Notes: generated by a model from the letters alone, not told the origin. A DNA stretch of 64,000 nt from Loktanella atrilutea (GCF_900128995.1 NZ_FQUE01000010.1:1-64000); one strand, 5' to 3'; shown: positions 15,023-23,746, counted from the first letter of the stretch. A program made the numbers and translations.

Positions 15023-16143
15023 TGGATGACGCTCGCCTCGATGCCGCCAAGGCCATCCCGATCATGGAGGTTGCCAAGCGGCTGGACCTTCTGGCTGGGC
15101 TGAAGCGGGCGGGACGGGAATGGGTCGGTCCGTGTCCTAGCTGCGGCGGCAATGACCGCTTCGGCATCAATCCCGATGCCCAGGTCTACAACTGTCGTCA
15201 CTGTGGCGGTGGCGACGGGCTCGCGCTGGTCCAACTTGTCCAAGCCTGCGACTTTCCCGCGGCGCTGGCGTTTCTGGTCGGTGAGAGAGAGGTTGAGATC
15301 GATTCGGCAGAGGCGCGGCGGCGGGCTGCGCAGCGCGCAGCCGACCAAGCGAAGCGAGATGCGAAGGCGGAGAAGGCCCGGCTGGAAGCCATTCGAGCTG
15401 GGCGGGCCATATGGGACCAAGGGCAGGATGCCGCCGGGACGGCTGTGTCGGGCTACCTCGCGGCACGGGGTTTGCCGCCTGCAATCTGTTCTGCGCCACC
15501 GGCCTGCCTGAAGTTCCATCCAGCGCTGCCCTACATGCAGAAGGATCCGGATGGGCGGGGCTGGATCACATTGCACACCGGCCCTGCAATGCTGGCCGCC
15601 TGCCGCGCGCCCAATGGCAATATCTCGGCGGTGCATCGTACCTGGATCGATCTGGGCAAGCCCAAGGGCAAGGCGGTGATCCGGAATGCTGATGGTGAGG
15701 CGCTACCGGTCAAGAAGCTGCTCGGGTCTAAGCGTCGCTCGGCGATCCGCTTCTACACCGTCCCGCATTTCCACACGCTCGTGATGGGAGAGGGGATCGA
15801 GACGACGCTGACGGCTCTCGCTGCCCGGGCTTTCGAGGATGCGGCCTATTGGGCCGGCATCGATCTCGGGCATATGGCCGGCCGCCGCAACCTGCGCGGC
15901 GAGGGCATGAAATATGCCGGGATTCCGGACTACCACGACACGGACGCCTTCGTACCGCCGCCGTGGGTCAAGAGGCTGATCTTCATTCAGGACGGCGACT
16001 CCGAGCCGCGGTCGACTCGGGCCAAGCTGCTCGCCGGTTTGCGCCGCGCAAAATACCACATCCCCGGCCTGCGCACGTCGATCGTGCATGCGGGCGAGGG
16101 GATGGATCTGAACGATGTCCTGATGGGCTCGATCGAGGACTGA
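15013..16143 (+). CDS. Phage primase (CHC2 zinc finger plus Toprim)
   Basis: 376 residues. Residues 40-60 hold the zinc finger CPSCGGNDRF ... NCRHCGG of DnaG/P4-type primases. A charged helical linker rich in Ala, Lys and Arg spans about 95-135. The Toprim core begins near residue 257 with VMGEGIETTLTALA, and IFIQDGD near 325 supplies the acidic metal-binding residues. It should make RNA primers at the phage origin. Stop and next start overlap (TGATG). With the D5 helicase two genes on, it forms a two-protein version of the P4 alpha primase-helicase. Confidence 0.88.
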   Translation: MRMMDDARLDAAKAIPIMEVAKRLDLLAGLKRAGREWVGPCPSCGGNDRFGINPDAQVYNCRHCGGGDGLALVQLVQACDFPAALAFLVGEREVEIDSAEARRRAAQRAADQAKRDAKAEKARLEAIRAGRAIWDQGQDAAGTAVSGYLAARGLPPAICSAPPACLKFHPALPYMQKDPDGRGWITLHTGPAMLAACRAPNGNISAVHRTWIDLGKPKGKAVIRNADGEALPVKKLLGSKRRSAIRFYTVPHFHTLVMGEGIETTLTALAARAFEDAAYWAGIDLGHMAGRRNLRGEGMKYAGIPDYHDTDAFVPPPWVKRLIFIQDGDSEPRSTRAKLLAGLRRAKYHIPGLRTSIVHAGEGMDLNDVLMGSIED

Positions 16144-16448
16144 TGATGGATTTCCCTGACCCATGTACGTTCCCAGCTTTCGATGGCGAGAATCCGGTCG
16201 ACGTAACCGCCGAAGCGGGTCGAGTTGCGGTGCTTCAGTCATTGGTCGACCCAATGCGTGCAACGACGTCGGATGAAGCCGCGCAGGCCTGTGTGACTGG
16301 CGCTCTCGTCGGCGTAGTTCATGCCGCGCTGCTGATCATGCCGCCCGAACATCACCGCCACATGATCCAGAACCTTTCAAATGCTCTCCCTTGGGCCGCG
16401 AGCTACGCCCGCGACCTGATGAACCTGCCACCCCTGAAGGACAGCTGA
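16143..16448 (+). CDS. Unknown 101-residue protein between primase and helicase
   Basis: Starts at the ATG sharing its A with the primase stop; a second ATG follows at 16146. The protein has an acidic N-terminus and a helical C-terminus (VTGALVGVVHAALLIM, possibly buried). It ends with TGATG overlap with the helicase. Its place between two interacting replication proteins suggests a small loader or modulator, but no domain is visible. Confidence 0.5.
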   Translation: MMDFPDPCTFPAFDGENPVDVTAEAGRVAVLQSLVDPMRATTSDEAAQACVTGALVGVVHAALLIMPPEHHRHMIQNLSNALPWAASYARDLMNLPPLKDS

Positions 16449-18298
16449 TGACCGACAAGCTTGATCCCGTTCGCGCCCGGCTCGCGGCTGCCGAAGACAT
16501 CGAATTCGACGACGTCCCACCTCAAGACTCGGCCGAGTGGAATCCCGCTGACGATGATCCCGGGCCCGGCGAGGCCGATCGTCAAACCCCGGACCCCTCT
16601 GGGGAAGCTGAAGTCGAGCTGCCTCCCTTGGCGCGGGCGGCAATGCAGCCATTAAACGACTACGGCAATGCACAGCGATTCATCATCCATTTCGGCACCG
16701 ACATCATGTTCGTGCCGCGCGTAGGCTGGTTCACGTGGTCGGACATGCACTGGGCAAAGGACACCGACCTTCTTGACGTGCGTGGCCGTGCCCAGCAGAT
16801 CTGGTCACTGATCGAGAAGGAAGCCGAGCATATCCGCCCGACCGACAAGGAACGGGCCCTCATGGATGAAGGCTATTCACTGCGCCGGAGACAGCGCGAG
16901 CTCGACGACATCGGCGCCCTCGATGAGGAGCAGCGCGAAGAGCATCAGCGCAATGAGGGCCGTCTGGCCGTAATCGCGAAGAAGCTCACCGCCTACAATA
17001 AGAAGATCGGCACCCGGATGACCTTTGCGAAGGACGCCGGCAACGCGGGTCGCATGGACCGGATGATCAGCGAAGCACAAACGGGCAAGGCCGTTGCCTT
17101 CGAGAAGCTCGATTCCAACCCGTACGAGGTGAACACCGCGACTGGTTTGCTGCGGTTCTCGGTTACCGCGCCGCCCGACAAGCCCAAAGCAAAGCTCGCA
17201 GAAGTGGATGTCCTGGCGCACGACCGCAGACAGCTGCAGACCAAGCTCATCGACGTGGCATACAGCCCTCACGCCCCTTGCGAGAAATTCGACACCTTCC
17301 TGACCCGCATCCAGCCGCATCGTGAGATGCGCGAGTTCATTCAGCGTTGGTTCGGTCTGAGCCTGCTGGGGCTGAAGACCTCGAACATGGCGGTGTTCTA
17401 CGGCAACGGCGCCAATGGCAAATCGGTGTTGGTCGACGTCATCGCGCGGATCATGGCCGGCTATGCCGCATCGCTTCGGGTCGAGAGTATCACGGGTACG
17501 AACCGGCGGGGCGGGGCTGAGGCGACGCCTGACCTCATCCCGCTGCTCGGCGCGCGCTTCGTGCGCACGTCAGAGCCGGACCAGAACACACCGCTGCAGG
17601 AGGGCCTGATCAAGATGATGACCGGTGGCGAGCCAATCCCGGTGCGGGCAAACTACGGCGACCAGATCGATCTCGATCCGAACTTCAAGCTGACCATGTC
17701 GACCAACCACAAACCGGATATCCGGGGCGGTGACGACGGCATCTGGCGACGTGTCCTGCTGGTCCCGTTCGACGTCCAGATCCCGGTCGCAGAGCGGGAT
17801 GAACGTTTCGGTGAAACCCTCTGGGAAGAGCGGGAAGGAATCCTGCGATGGCTGGTGGAGGGCGCTATGGCGTTCCTCGAGCTGGGCTTGTCACCACCGC
17901 AGGCGATCACGGCCGCCACCGACGAATATCGCGAGGAAAGCGATCCGTTCGGGGCCTTCCTGATGCAGGCCTGCGAGATCACCGGGAACTACACCGACAG
18001 CATCCTCGCCGCGGACCTGGTCGAGATGTTCAACTACTACCTGATGGAGCGCGGGATGACCGTGTGGAAGCCATCGACGTTCTCGCGGCAGTTCGCGGCC
18101 CGTGCCAGGCAGTGGAAGCACCCAGTCACCGGCTTAAAGATTACCCACAGCAAGGCGTCACGGATCCAGTACCTCGGTCTGAAGCTGACGGCCGACTTCA
18201 AGCGCAGGTTCGAGACGGCACCGCGCGACAGTCGCAATGCGATCACTGGCATCGCGCGTGATCCTGCGTCCGACCCCGCACCCCCTGAGGACTTCTAA
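16448..18298 (+). CDS. P4-type D5 helicase / replication protein
   Basis: 616 residues from the ATG at 16448. An acidic N-terminal 60 residues (DDVPPQDSAEWNPADDDPG) is followed by the D5_N domain (helical, about 80-290) and a superfamily 3 helicase core. Walker A is GNGANGKS near residue 319; ARFVRTSEP fits Walker B; LTMSTNHKPDIRGGDDGIWRR is the sensor/arginine-finger stretch (shown in part). The C-terminal 100 residues should bind origin DNA. Family members unwind phage and plasmid origins. The repeat array directly downstream is a good candidate target. Confidence 0.9.
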   Translation: MTDKLDPVRARLAAAEDIEFDDVPPQDSAEWNPADDDPGPGEADRQTPDPSGEAEVELPPLARAAMQPLNDYGNAQRFIIHFGTDIMFVPRVGWFTWSDMHWAKDTDLLDVRGRAQQIWSLIEKEAEHIRPTDKERALMDEGYSLRRRQRELDDIGALDEEQREEHQRNEGRLAVIAKKLTAYNKKIGTRMTFAKDAGNAGRMDRMISEAQTGKAVAFEKLDSNPYEVNTATGLLRFSVTAPPDKPKAKLAEVDVLAHDRRQLQTKLIDVAYSPHAPCEKFDTFLTRIQPHREMREFIQRWFGLSLLGLKTSNMAVFYGNGANGKSVLVDVIARIMAGYAASLRVESITGTNRRGGAEATPDLIPLLGARFVRTSEPDQNTPLQEGLIKMMTGGEPIPVRANYGDQIDLDPNFKLTMSTNHKPDIRGGDDGIWRRVLLVPFDVQIPVAERDERFGETLWEEREGILRWLVEGAMAFLELGLSPPQAITAATDEYREESDPFGAFLMQACEITGNYTDSILAADLVEMFNYYLMERGMTVWKPSTFSRQFAARARQWKHPVTGLKITHSKASRIQYLGLKLTADFKRRFETAPRDSRNAITGIARDPASDPAPPEDF

Positions 18299-18299
18299 C

Positions 18300-18624
18300 G
18301 GGAGGCTAGGGAGGATAGCGTCCCTGTCGCGGGAGGATGTCTTCAAAGGGGTGTGGGGGAAAGAAGGAAGCGATGACATGGGCTTAACGGGGCTAACGGG
18401 AGGCTGGGGAGGCTGGGGAGGACATACGCGCCACGCACACGTGAGAGAGCATCCGGCCTTGGTCCGATCAAAATCCTCCCCGGCAAAGTGTTCAATTTAT
18501 CCTCCCTATCCTCCCTTGCCTCCCATCAAGAAGGAAAAGGTAAAGAGAAACAGAAGATTAGACGGCGGTTAACGCTTCGATCCATCCTCCCGTTTCAACC
18601 CTCTATCCTCCCTATCCTCCCGCA
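18300..18624. repeat. GGGAGG repeat array, candidate replication origin
   Basis: The 345-base gap after the helicase carries GGGAGG at least six times on the plus strand (18300, 18309, 18331, 18398, 18407, 18416) and CCTCCC seven times (18475, 18501, 18510, 18519, 18586, 18607, 18616). Several copies extend to GGGAGGATAG or CTATCCTCCC, many at 9-base spacing. The G-rich cluster lies left and the C-rich clusters right, so the whole is a loose inverted repeat. P4-like phages place iteron clusters near the primase-helicase gene, which supports an origin. An AT-rich stretch (18533-18570) lies between the clusters. Confidence 0.6.
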
Positions 18625-18644
18625 CTCTATCGAAAGGAAACAAG

Positions 18645-19400
18645 ATGCAGCGATACAAAACAGGAGATACACAAGATATGGGATCGCGCGGCTATGCTCG
18701 TCATCCCCGGCACGAAGTACTCACACTCCTGCAATCCGAGGCGGCACGCATTGCCGCTTTGAAGGCGCGGGCTGCGCGTCCGTTCGGAGCTGGTGCCGAG
18801 ATCGTCGACATGGCTCCTGCCCGCGGGCCAGTCGCGCAGTTCCAGCCGCGCGAGGCGGTGAACCGTGGCGGCAAGACCATGACGGTACGCGCAGGATGGC
18901 GTGGACAGGATGCTTTGCGGCGTGCCGATGCCTTCGACGTGATGGAAGCTCAGGCGCAGCGCCGGGCGAAGGTCGACGGGAAGCTGCCCAAGGGATATCG
19001 CCCGCTCTTCACCACAGGGCAGCTGGTCGCCGCGCGCGACTACGCGGCACTTGCTGAGCGCGTCGAGGCATCAGGCGTGAAGTGCTCGTCGATCGAGGCA
19101 ATGGGTGCCGGATCGGGCGGGCAGGGGTCATGGATCGATGCGGTTCTTGCCGATGCTCAGCAGGTCGCCGTCATCCGTGCGCGCATCGGGTCAGTTAGCG
19201 TGCTCGTTCCGAAGAACGCTGGGGGCAAACGCGCCATCGTTTGGGCGCAGGATCTTGTCGACCGAGTGTGCATCGCTGAGCAGACACTCAGCGAGGTGCT
19301 GCGTGCTTACGGCTGGGGGCGCAACAAGGTTGTGGCGGCGGCGTTATCTGATGGCCTTGCCAAGGCGCTGGACCGGATGCAGGGGTTCACGCGGTCCTAG
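18645..19400 (+). CDS. Putative late-gene regulator, 251 residues
   Basis: The ATG at 18645 has GAAAGGA upstream. Basic N-terminal half with many Arg and Ala, then a C-terminal domain ending in LSEVLRAYGWGRNKVVAAAL, which looks like a helix-turn-helix. I do not recognise the family. It sits between the replication genes and the late operon, and a promoter followed by a terminator lies 14-96 bases after its stop. In lambda that position belongs to the Q antiterminator. A role in turning on packaging and head genes is inferred from this alone. Confidence 0.5.
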   Translation: MQRYKTGDTQDMGSRGYARHPRHEVLTLLQSEAARIAALKARAARPFGAGAEIVDMAPARGPVAQFQPREAVNRGGKTMTVRAGWRGQDALRRADAFDVMEAQAQRRAKVDGKLPKGYRPLFTTGQLVAARDYAALAERVEASGVKCSSIEAMGAGSGGQGSWIDAVLADAQQVAVIRARIGSVSVLVPKNAGGKRAIVWAQDLVDRVCIAEQTLSEVLRAYGWGRNKVVAAALSDGLAKALDRMQGFTRS

Positions 19401-19413
19401 GCACAATATCCGG

Positions 19414-19442
19414 TTGACAGAAATGCGCACCGGACATAGCTC
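19414..19442 (+). promoter_or_regulatory. Candidate late promoter
   Basis: A perfect TTGACA (19414-19419) is followed after 17 bases by TAGCTC, a weak -10. A second TTGACA begins at 19445, exactly 31 bases on, or three helical turns. The pair could be a promoter plus activator site. Strength is uncertain because of the poor -10. Confidence 0.45.
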
Positions 19443-19463
19443 TGTTGACATCATCTACAGTTG

Positions 19464-19496
19464 CGCCCGCCGGTCACCACCGTTGCGGGCGTTTTC
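19464..19496 (+). terminator. Hairpin terminator before the late operon
   Basis: Stem CGCCCGC / GCGGGCG with an inner CGGT / ACCG pair and four T. It lies about 25 bases after the candidate promoter region and ahead of the tRNA, HNH and terminase genes, so late expression would need read-through. Confidence 0.65.
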
Positions 19497-19536
19497 ATTG
19501 TGGCGGTGTGATGGTTGAATCATCCACCGCCACCAT

Positions 19537-19611
19537 GTCGCGGTGGGGAAGTGGCATCCCGGCTGGTTCATACCCAGCAGATCGTCGGTTCAAGTCCGGC
19601 CCGCGCAACCA
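19537..19611 (+). tRNA. tRNA with CAT anticodon (initiator-like or decayed)
   Basis: The sequence folds to standard tRNA geometry: D stem GGGA/TCCC with GG in the loop, anticodon stem GCTGG/CCAGC with loop TTCATAC, five-base variable region, T stem GTCGG/CCGGC with loop TTCAAGT, encoded CCA at 19609-19611. The acceptor stem pairs at positions 3-7 (CGCGG/CCGCG), but 1:72 is G-A and 2:71 is T-C. If the T at 19538 bulges, the top of the stem can pair as TG/CA instead. An unpaired 1:72 with A72 and A73 recalls initiator tRNA. It lies in the late leader before HNH. Confidence 0.65.
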
Positions 19612-19628
19612 GCTCAAAGGATCGTGCC

Positions 19629-19994
19629 GTGGCGAAGCTGTCCAGCCTGCCGCAACGGCTGGGCCCAGCAGTATCGAAGCTGAAGCAGGCGCCACGCGAT
19701 GAGATCAGCCGCACGCGGATGCGAGATGCGACCCAACCGTGGCGCGCCTGGTACAAGACAGAGCGGTGGCGGAAGCTGCGCCTGACCATCCTCGAGCGTG
19801 ACCTGTTCACCTGCCAGCAGACCGGCGTGATGCTAATTGGCAAGTACCCTGCCAACGACAGCCCGGTGGTCGACCACAAGGTGCCGCACCACGGTGACCC
19901 AGTCCTGTTCTGGGATGAGCGGAACCTGCAGGCGGTGGCCAAGGGCTGGCACGACGCGACAAAGCAGAGCCTCGAACGCCGCGGCCTGGCCTGA
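19629..19994 (+). CDS. HNH endonuclease, packaging-associated
   Basis: 121 residues from GTG at 19629 with AAAGGA seven bases upstream. The fold runs RAWYKTERWRKLRLTILERD, a short loop with one Cys, then VVDHKVPHHGDP, which carries the catalytic His of the beta-beta-alpha-metal motif, and WDERNLQAV with the Asn. Phage HNH proteins beside terminase genes are known to be needed for cos cleavage and packaging (HK97 gp74 type). The order HNH-TerS-TerL here therefore suggests a cos-packaging phage. Confidence 0.88.
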   Translation: MAKLSSLPQRLGPAVSKLKQAPRDEISRTRMRDATQPWRAWYKTERWRKLRLTILERDLFTCQQTGVMLIGKYPANDSPVVDHKVPHHGDPVLFWDERNLQAVAKGWHDATKQSLERRGLA

Positions 19995-20027
19995 CGGAAG
20001 GCTACAAGCAATAGGAGAAACTTCGTT

Positions 20028-20213
20028 ATGGCTGACACCACTATCAAAGTGATGGAAAGCATGGTTCTGCGCGTCAAAATCAAATGGCCCCAGCCATGGC
20101 TCCTGCGCCGGTGGCTTGGGCTTAAGTTCCTCGCCCTCGCGGCCGCTACCCTTGGGTGCGGCCTTGCCGTCGAGATCGACGGGCCAGAGAGGCCAGCCCC
20201 CGGCGGCCTCTGA
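20028..20213 (+). CDS. 61-residue protein with one hydrophobic segment
   Basis: AGGAG lies ten bases before the ATG. A basic amphipathic stretch (LRVKIKWPQPWLLRRWLG) precedes one short hydrophobic segment (FLALAAATLGCGLAV). Similar tiny proteins often sit between HNH and TerS in alphaproteobacterial prophages; their role is unknown. The 90 bases that follow, with a run of eight G near 20231, are the likeliest place for a cos site. Confidence 0.5.
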   Translation: MADTTIKVMESMVLRVKIKWPQPWLLRRWLGLKFLALAAATLGCGLAVEIDGPERPAPGGL

Positions 20214-20302
20214 AAACCTGCACCCGCCCGGGAGGGGGGGGCAAAAGTCCGGACCGGCTTTGGCCCCAGACCCGCCATCCCACAATTCGGAGATTTTTTT
20301 CC

Positions 20303-20785
20303 ATGGCCGATGAATTTCAGCAGGTGAGGGACCTCTTCGGCGACCTCGTCACGCTGGCATCGGGTCGCCGTGGTCGTCCCGCCCATGAGGCCACCCAGAA
20401 AAATCGCAACAAAGTCATCATGTTGCTGGCGATGGGTTGGAATAACGAGCGGATTGCGAATGCCCTGCACGTGTCACTGCCGACGCTGCGGAAGCATTAT
20501 TTTTCCGAGCTGCGGGCGCGCGAGATGCAGCGCGACCGGTTCGATGCCTGGCGCTTCGAAACGCTGGCCGACAAAGCCGGGACCGGCGACGTCAGCGCGA
20601 TGAAGGAACTGGGCCGGATGGTCGAGCGCAATGACCGGATGCGGGCCGCCGCCGCGTTCGATGGCGACGATCTGCCGAAGAAGCAACCCGAGGGCAAGAA
20701 GGCTCAGGCGAAGCTGGCGGCCAAGGATGCGCTCCGCGACGATGCCTGGGGCGGTGATCTGCTGCCCGGTGGGTCGGTGAACTGA
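20303..20785 (+). CDS. terS: Terminase small subunit
   Basis: 160 residues. GGAG lies about ten bases before the ATG. The N-terminal half contains a helix-turn-helix (IMLLAMGWNNERIANALHV then SLPTLRKHYFSELRAR), used by small terminases to recognise the packaging site. A central helical oligomerisation region and a Lys/Ala-rich tail (KKQPEGKKAQAKLAAKDA) follow. It overlaps the large subunit start by one base (TGATG). Identity rests on the fold and on the neighbour. Confidence 0.82.
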   Translation: MADEFQQVRDLFGDLVTLASGRRGRPAHEATQKNRNKVIMLLAMGWNNERIANALHVSLPTLRKHYFSELRAREMQRDRFDAWRFETLADKAGTGDVSAMKELGRMVERNDRMRAAAAFDGDDLPKKQPEGKKAQAKLAAKDALRDDAWGGDLLPGGSVN

Positions 20786-22491
20786 TGCTGGATATGCTGC
20801 CGGGCGACTGGTCGACGGCGGTGCCGGACTGGGAAGATCGGATCAAGGCCGGTCTGTCACTGATCCCCGATCTGCCGCTCTTCGACGCCATGGCGGAAAA
20901 GGCGCTGCGGATCTTCAAGCGGCTGAAGGTGCCGGACCTGGTGGGGACGCCCACCTTCGGAGAGATCTGCGAGGACTGGGTCTTCGACTTCGTCCGCGTA
21001 ATCTTCGGGTCCTACGATCCGGAAACGAAACAGCGGATGCTGCGGGAATTCTTCCTGCTGGTCCCGAAGAAGAACGGCAAGTCGGCGATCGCGGCAGCAA
21101 TCATCATGGTGGCGATCATCCTGAATGAACGCCCGCAGGCCGAGCTGATCCTGATCGCGCCGACGCAGAAGATCGCCGGCATCTCGTTCAAGACGGCGAA
21201 GGGGATCATCAACCTCGACCCGGCCCTGAAGGAGATCTTCCACATTCAGGACCACAAGAAGACGATCACGCACCGGGATACGGAAGCGTCGATCGCGATC
21301 CTGTCGGCTGATGGCGACATCGTCACGGGATCGAAGGCGTCGTTCATCCTGATCGACGAGCTGCACGTGCTGGGAGCCAAGGCCAAGGCCGACGAGATCA
21401 TGGTCGAGCTGCGCGGCGGTTTGGCCTCGCGGCCGGAGGGGTTCCTGCTGACGATCACGACGCAATCGAAGAAGGAGCCGCAGGGCCAGTTCAAGCGGGA
21501 ACTGCAGCGGGCTCGGGCGGTGCGGGACGGCACGGAGGCCCTGCCGATCCTCGCGGTGCTCTACGAGCTGCCGCAGGACATGGCGAAGTCGGAGGCCTGG
21601 CGCGACGAATCGACGTGGCACATGGTCAATCCAAACCTCGAGCGGTCGGTGTCGCTGGGCTACCTGCGCGACGAGTTCGCCAAGGCCCTGCAGGACGGCG
21701 CGGACGCGCTGGCGCTCTTTGCCTCGCAGCACTTAAATGTCGAGATCGGTATCGGCCTGCACAGCGAACGCTGGGTGGCCACCGATTACTGGGAACGGCG
21801 CAACGACACGACGCTGGAGCTCGCGACGCTGCTGGCACGCTGTGAGGTGGCGGTGGTCGGCGGCGACATGGGCGGGGCCGATGACTTGGCTTCACTGAAC
21901 GTGCTGGGCCGGGAACGCGGTACCGGTAACCGCCTGACCTGGGGCCGCGCCTGGTGCAGCCCGGACGTGCTGGAGCGACGCAAGGAGATTGCGCCGAAGC
22001 TGCTGGACCTAGCCGCGACGGGCGACCTGATCATCGAGGCGGATACTACGCTGCACGTGGCGCAGATGGTCGAGCTCTGCGTCTCGATCCGCGACGCGGG
22101 GCTGATGCCAGAGGCCAACGCCATCGGCCTCGATCCCTGGGGCGTCGCGGCGCTGGTGGACGGTCTGCTGGCCGGCGGGTTCACGATCGAGCAGATCGCG
22201 GCCGTGGGGCAGGGGTTCAAGCTGAACGGCGCCATCAAGGGCATCGAGCGGCGGCTGATGGACGGCACGCTGCTGCATGGCGGTCAGTCGCTGATGACCT
22301 GGTGCCTGGGCAACGCCAAAGCCGAGGCCCGGGGCAACAACGTGATGATTACAAAGGAGCGCGCTGGCGTGGCCAAGATCGACCCCCTGATCGCGCTCTT
22401 CAACGCGACAATCCTGATGGACATGAACCCGGCCGCTGCGGTCGTGCCGGACATTGCCGCTTTCCTGTCCGATCCTGTGATGGTTGCCTGA
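20785..22491 (+). CDS. terL: Terminase large subunit
   Basis: 568 residues of the Terminase_1 (HK97/P27-like) family. The ATPase has Walker A as VPKKNGKS (residues 94-101) and Walker B with catalytic Glu as FILIDELH (about 188-195); the coupling motif is TITTQSKKEP near 230. The nuclease half holds acidic residues, among them GGDMGGADDLAS near 355 and LDPWGVAAL near 450. It pumps DNA into proheads and cuts it. Length is normal. Its stop overlaps the portal reading frame. Confidence 0.95.
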   Translation: MLDMLPGDWSTAVPDWEDRIKAGLSLIPDLPLFDAMAEKALRIFKRLKVPDLVGTPTFGEICEDWVFDFVRVIFGSYDPETKQRMLREFFLLVPKKNGKSAIAAAIIMVAIILNERPQAELILIAPTQKIAGISFKTAKGIINLDPALKEIFHIQDHKKTITHRDTEASIAILSADGDIVTGSKASFILIDELHVLGAKAKADEIMVELRGGLASRPEGFLLTITTQSKKEPQGQFKRELQRARAVRDGTEALPILAVLYELPQDMAKSEAWRDESTWHMVNPNLERSVSLGYLRDEFAKALQDGADALALFASQHLNVEIGIGLHSERWVATDYWERRNDTTLELATLLARCEVAVVGGDMGGADDLASLNVLGRERGTGNRLTWGRAWCSPDVLERRKEIAPKLLDLAATGDLIIEADTTLHVAQMVELCVSIRDAGLMPEANAIGLDPWGVAALVDGLLAGGFTIEQIAAVGQGFKLNGAIKGIERRLMDGTLLHGGQSLMTWCLGNAKAEARGNNVMITKERAGVAKIDPLIALFNATILMDMNPAAAVVPDIAAFLSDPVMVA

Positions 22492-23746
22492 GGTGCCAGT
22501 GCAATATCGACAGACCTCGATCCCGCGGGTAGCGCGGCGACGTCCGGCAAACGCCGTGACGGTTGCGAATCCGGACGGTCGCGTTCTGGTGGAACATGGA
22601 GCGCTCGCCAGCATGGAGAGCCATGCAGGCCGTCGTGTCGGTGTGGAAAATGCCCTGCAGCTCTCTGCCGTCTGGGCTTGCATCCGGCAGACGGCGCAGA
22701 CGATCGCGACGCTGCCGCTGACGCACTACGCCCGTGCTGCAGATGGTGGGCGAGAGCCGCTCGACGAGCGCCTGTCCGAAATCCTGACGGTCTCTCCGAA
22801 CAGCGAGCAGACGGCGACCGAGCACTGGGAGGGCCAGATCGCGTGGCTGCTGTCGAACGGCAACTGCTATGCAGAGCGGGTCAATACGGGACGAAGGCTG
22901 TCGGCTCTGCTGCCGCTGCCAGCATCGCGCTGCGAGCCGCGCCGATTATCCGACGGCCGCGTCGTTTATGACATCAATGATCGGGGCAAGCGCGACACCT
23001 TGCCGGCCGACAAGGTTTTCCACGTCAAAGGGTTCGGCTTCGGGGGAATAAAGGGTCTCTCGGCAATCCGCTTCGGGCTTCAAAGCATCGGCTCCGGCCT
23101 CGCGGCGGACGAGATGGCCGCAAAGATGTTCGCGAATGGAATGAACCCGTCGGGTTTTCTCAAGTTCACCGGCACCCTGACACCAGAACAGCGCGACTCG
23201 ACGCGGGAGCTCCTCACGAACTTCTCCGGATCCAGCAAGGCCTGGAAGGTGCTAGTCCTGGAAAACGGGATGGATTGGCAGGCAGCGACGCTCAATCCCG
23301 AAGATGCGCAGATGCTGGAAACGCGTCAGTTTTCGGTCGAGGACATCTGCCGGTGGTTCGGCACGCCGCCGGTTGTCATCGGGCACTCGGCCAAGGGGCA
23401 GACCATGTGGGGGTCTGGGGTCGAACAGATCCTGATCTCGTGGATGACGCAGGGTCTCAACCCGCTGATGCGCCGCATCGAGAGCAGGATCGGTCGCGAC
23501 CTCGTCCGGCCGGAGCGGCCCGGAACCTACGTCGAATGGAACCGTGAGGGCATCCTGCAGATGGAGAGCAAGGCGAAGGCCGAATTCCTGCAGACGCTGG
23601 TCAACGGTGGGATGATGACCCCGAACGAAGCGCGCACAAAGCTGAACCTTCCGTCCATTCCGGGCGGCAACACACTCCTCGTGCAGGGCGCAATGATCAC
23701 GCTCGATCAGCTGATCGCACGAGCGAAGAATGAGGACACACCATGA
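22484..23746 (+). CDS. HK97-type portal protein
   Basis: About 420 residues. The family landmarks are clear: NALQLSAVWACIRQTAQTIA near residue 55, WLLSNGNCYAERV, then MFANGMNPSGFLKF and RWFGTPPVVIGHS, ending in WNREGILQMESKAKAEFL. The portal forms the dodecameric ring through which DNA passes. The start is uncertain: TTG at 22484 overlaps TerL by 8 bases, GTG at 22493 would avoid the overlap; neither has a good ribosome site, so coupling to TerL is likely. It overlaps the protease start as ATGA. Confidence 0.93.
   Translation: MPEVPVQYRQTSIPRVARRRPANAVTVANPDGRVLVEHGALASMESHAGRRVGVENALQLSAVWACIRQTAQTIATLPLTHYARAADGGREPLDERLSEILTVSPNSEQTATEHWEGQIAWLLSNGNCYAERVNTGRRLSALLPLPASRCEPRRLSDGRVVYDINDRGKRDTLPADKVFHVKGFGFGGIKGLSAIRFGLQSIGSGLAADEMAAKMFANGMNPSGFLKFTGTLTPEQRDSTRELLTNFSGSSKAWKVLVLENGMDWQAATLNPEDAQMLETRQFSVEDICRWFGTPPVVIGHSAKGQTMWGSGVEQILISWMTQGLNPLMRRIESRIGRDLVRPERPGTYVEWNREGILQMESKAKAEFLQTLVNGGMMTPNEARTKLNLPSIPGGNTLLVQGAMITLDQLIARAKNEDTP

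Noticed and set aside
19568-20470. 300-residue minus-strand open frame
   Set aside because: Reads through the reverse of the tRNA (a RAGLEPTICWV-type tail is a known tRNA shadow) and over HNH.
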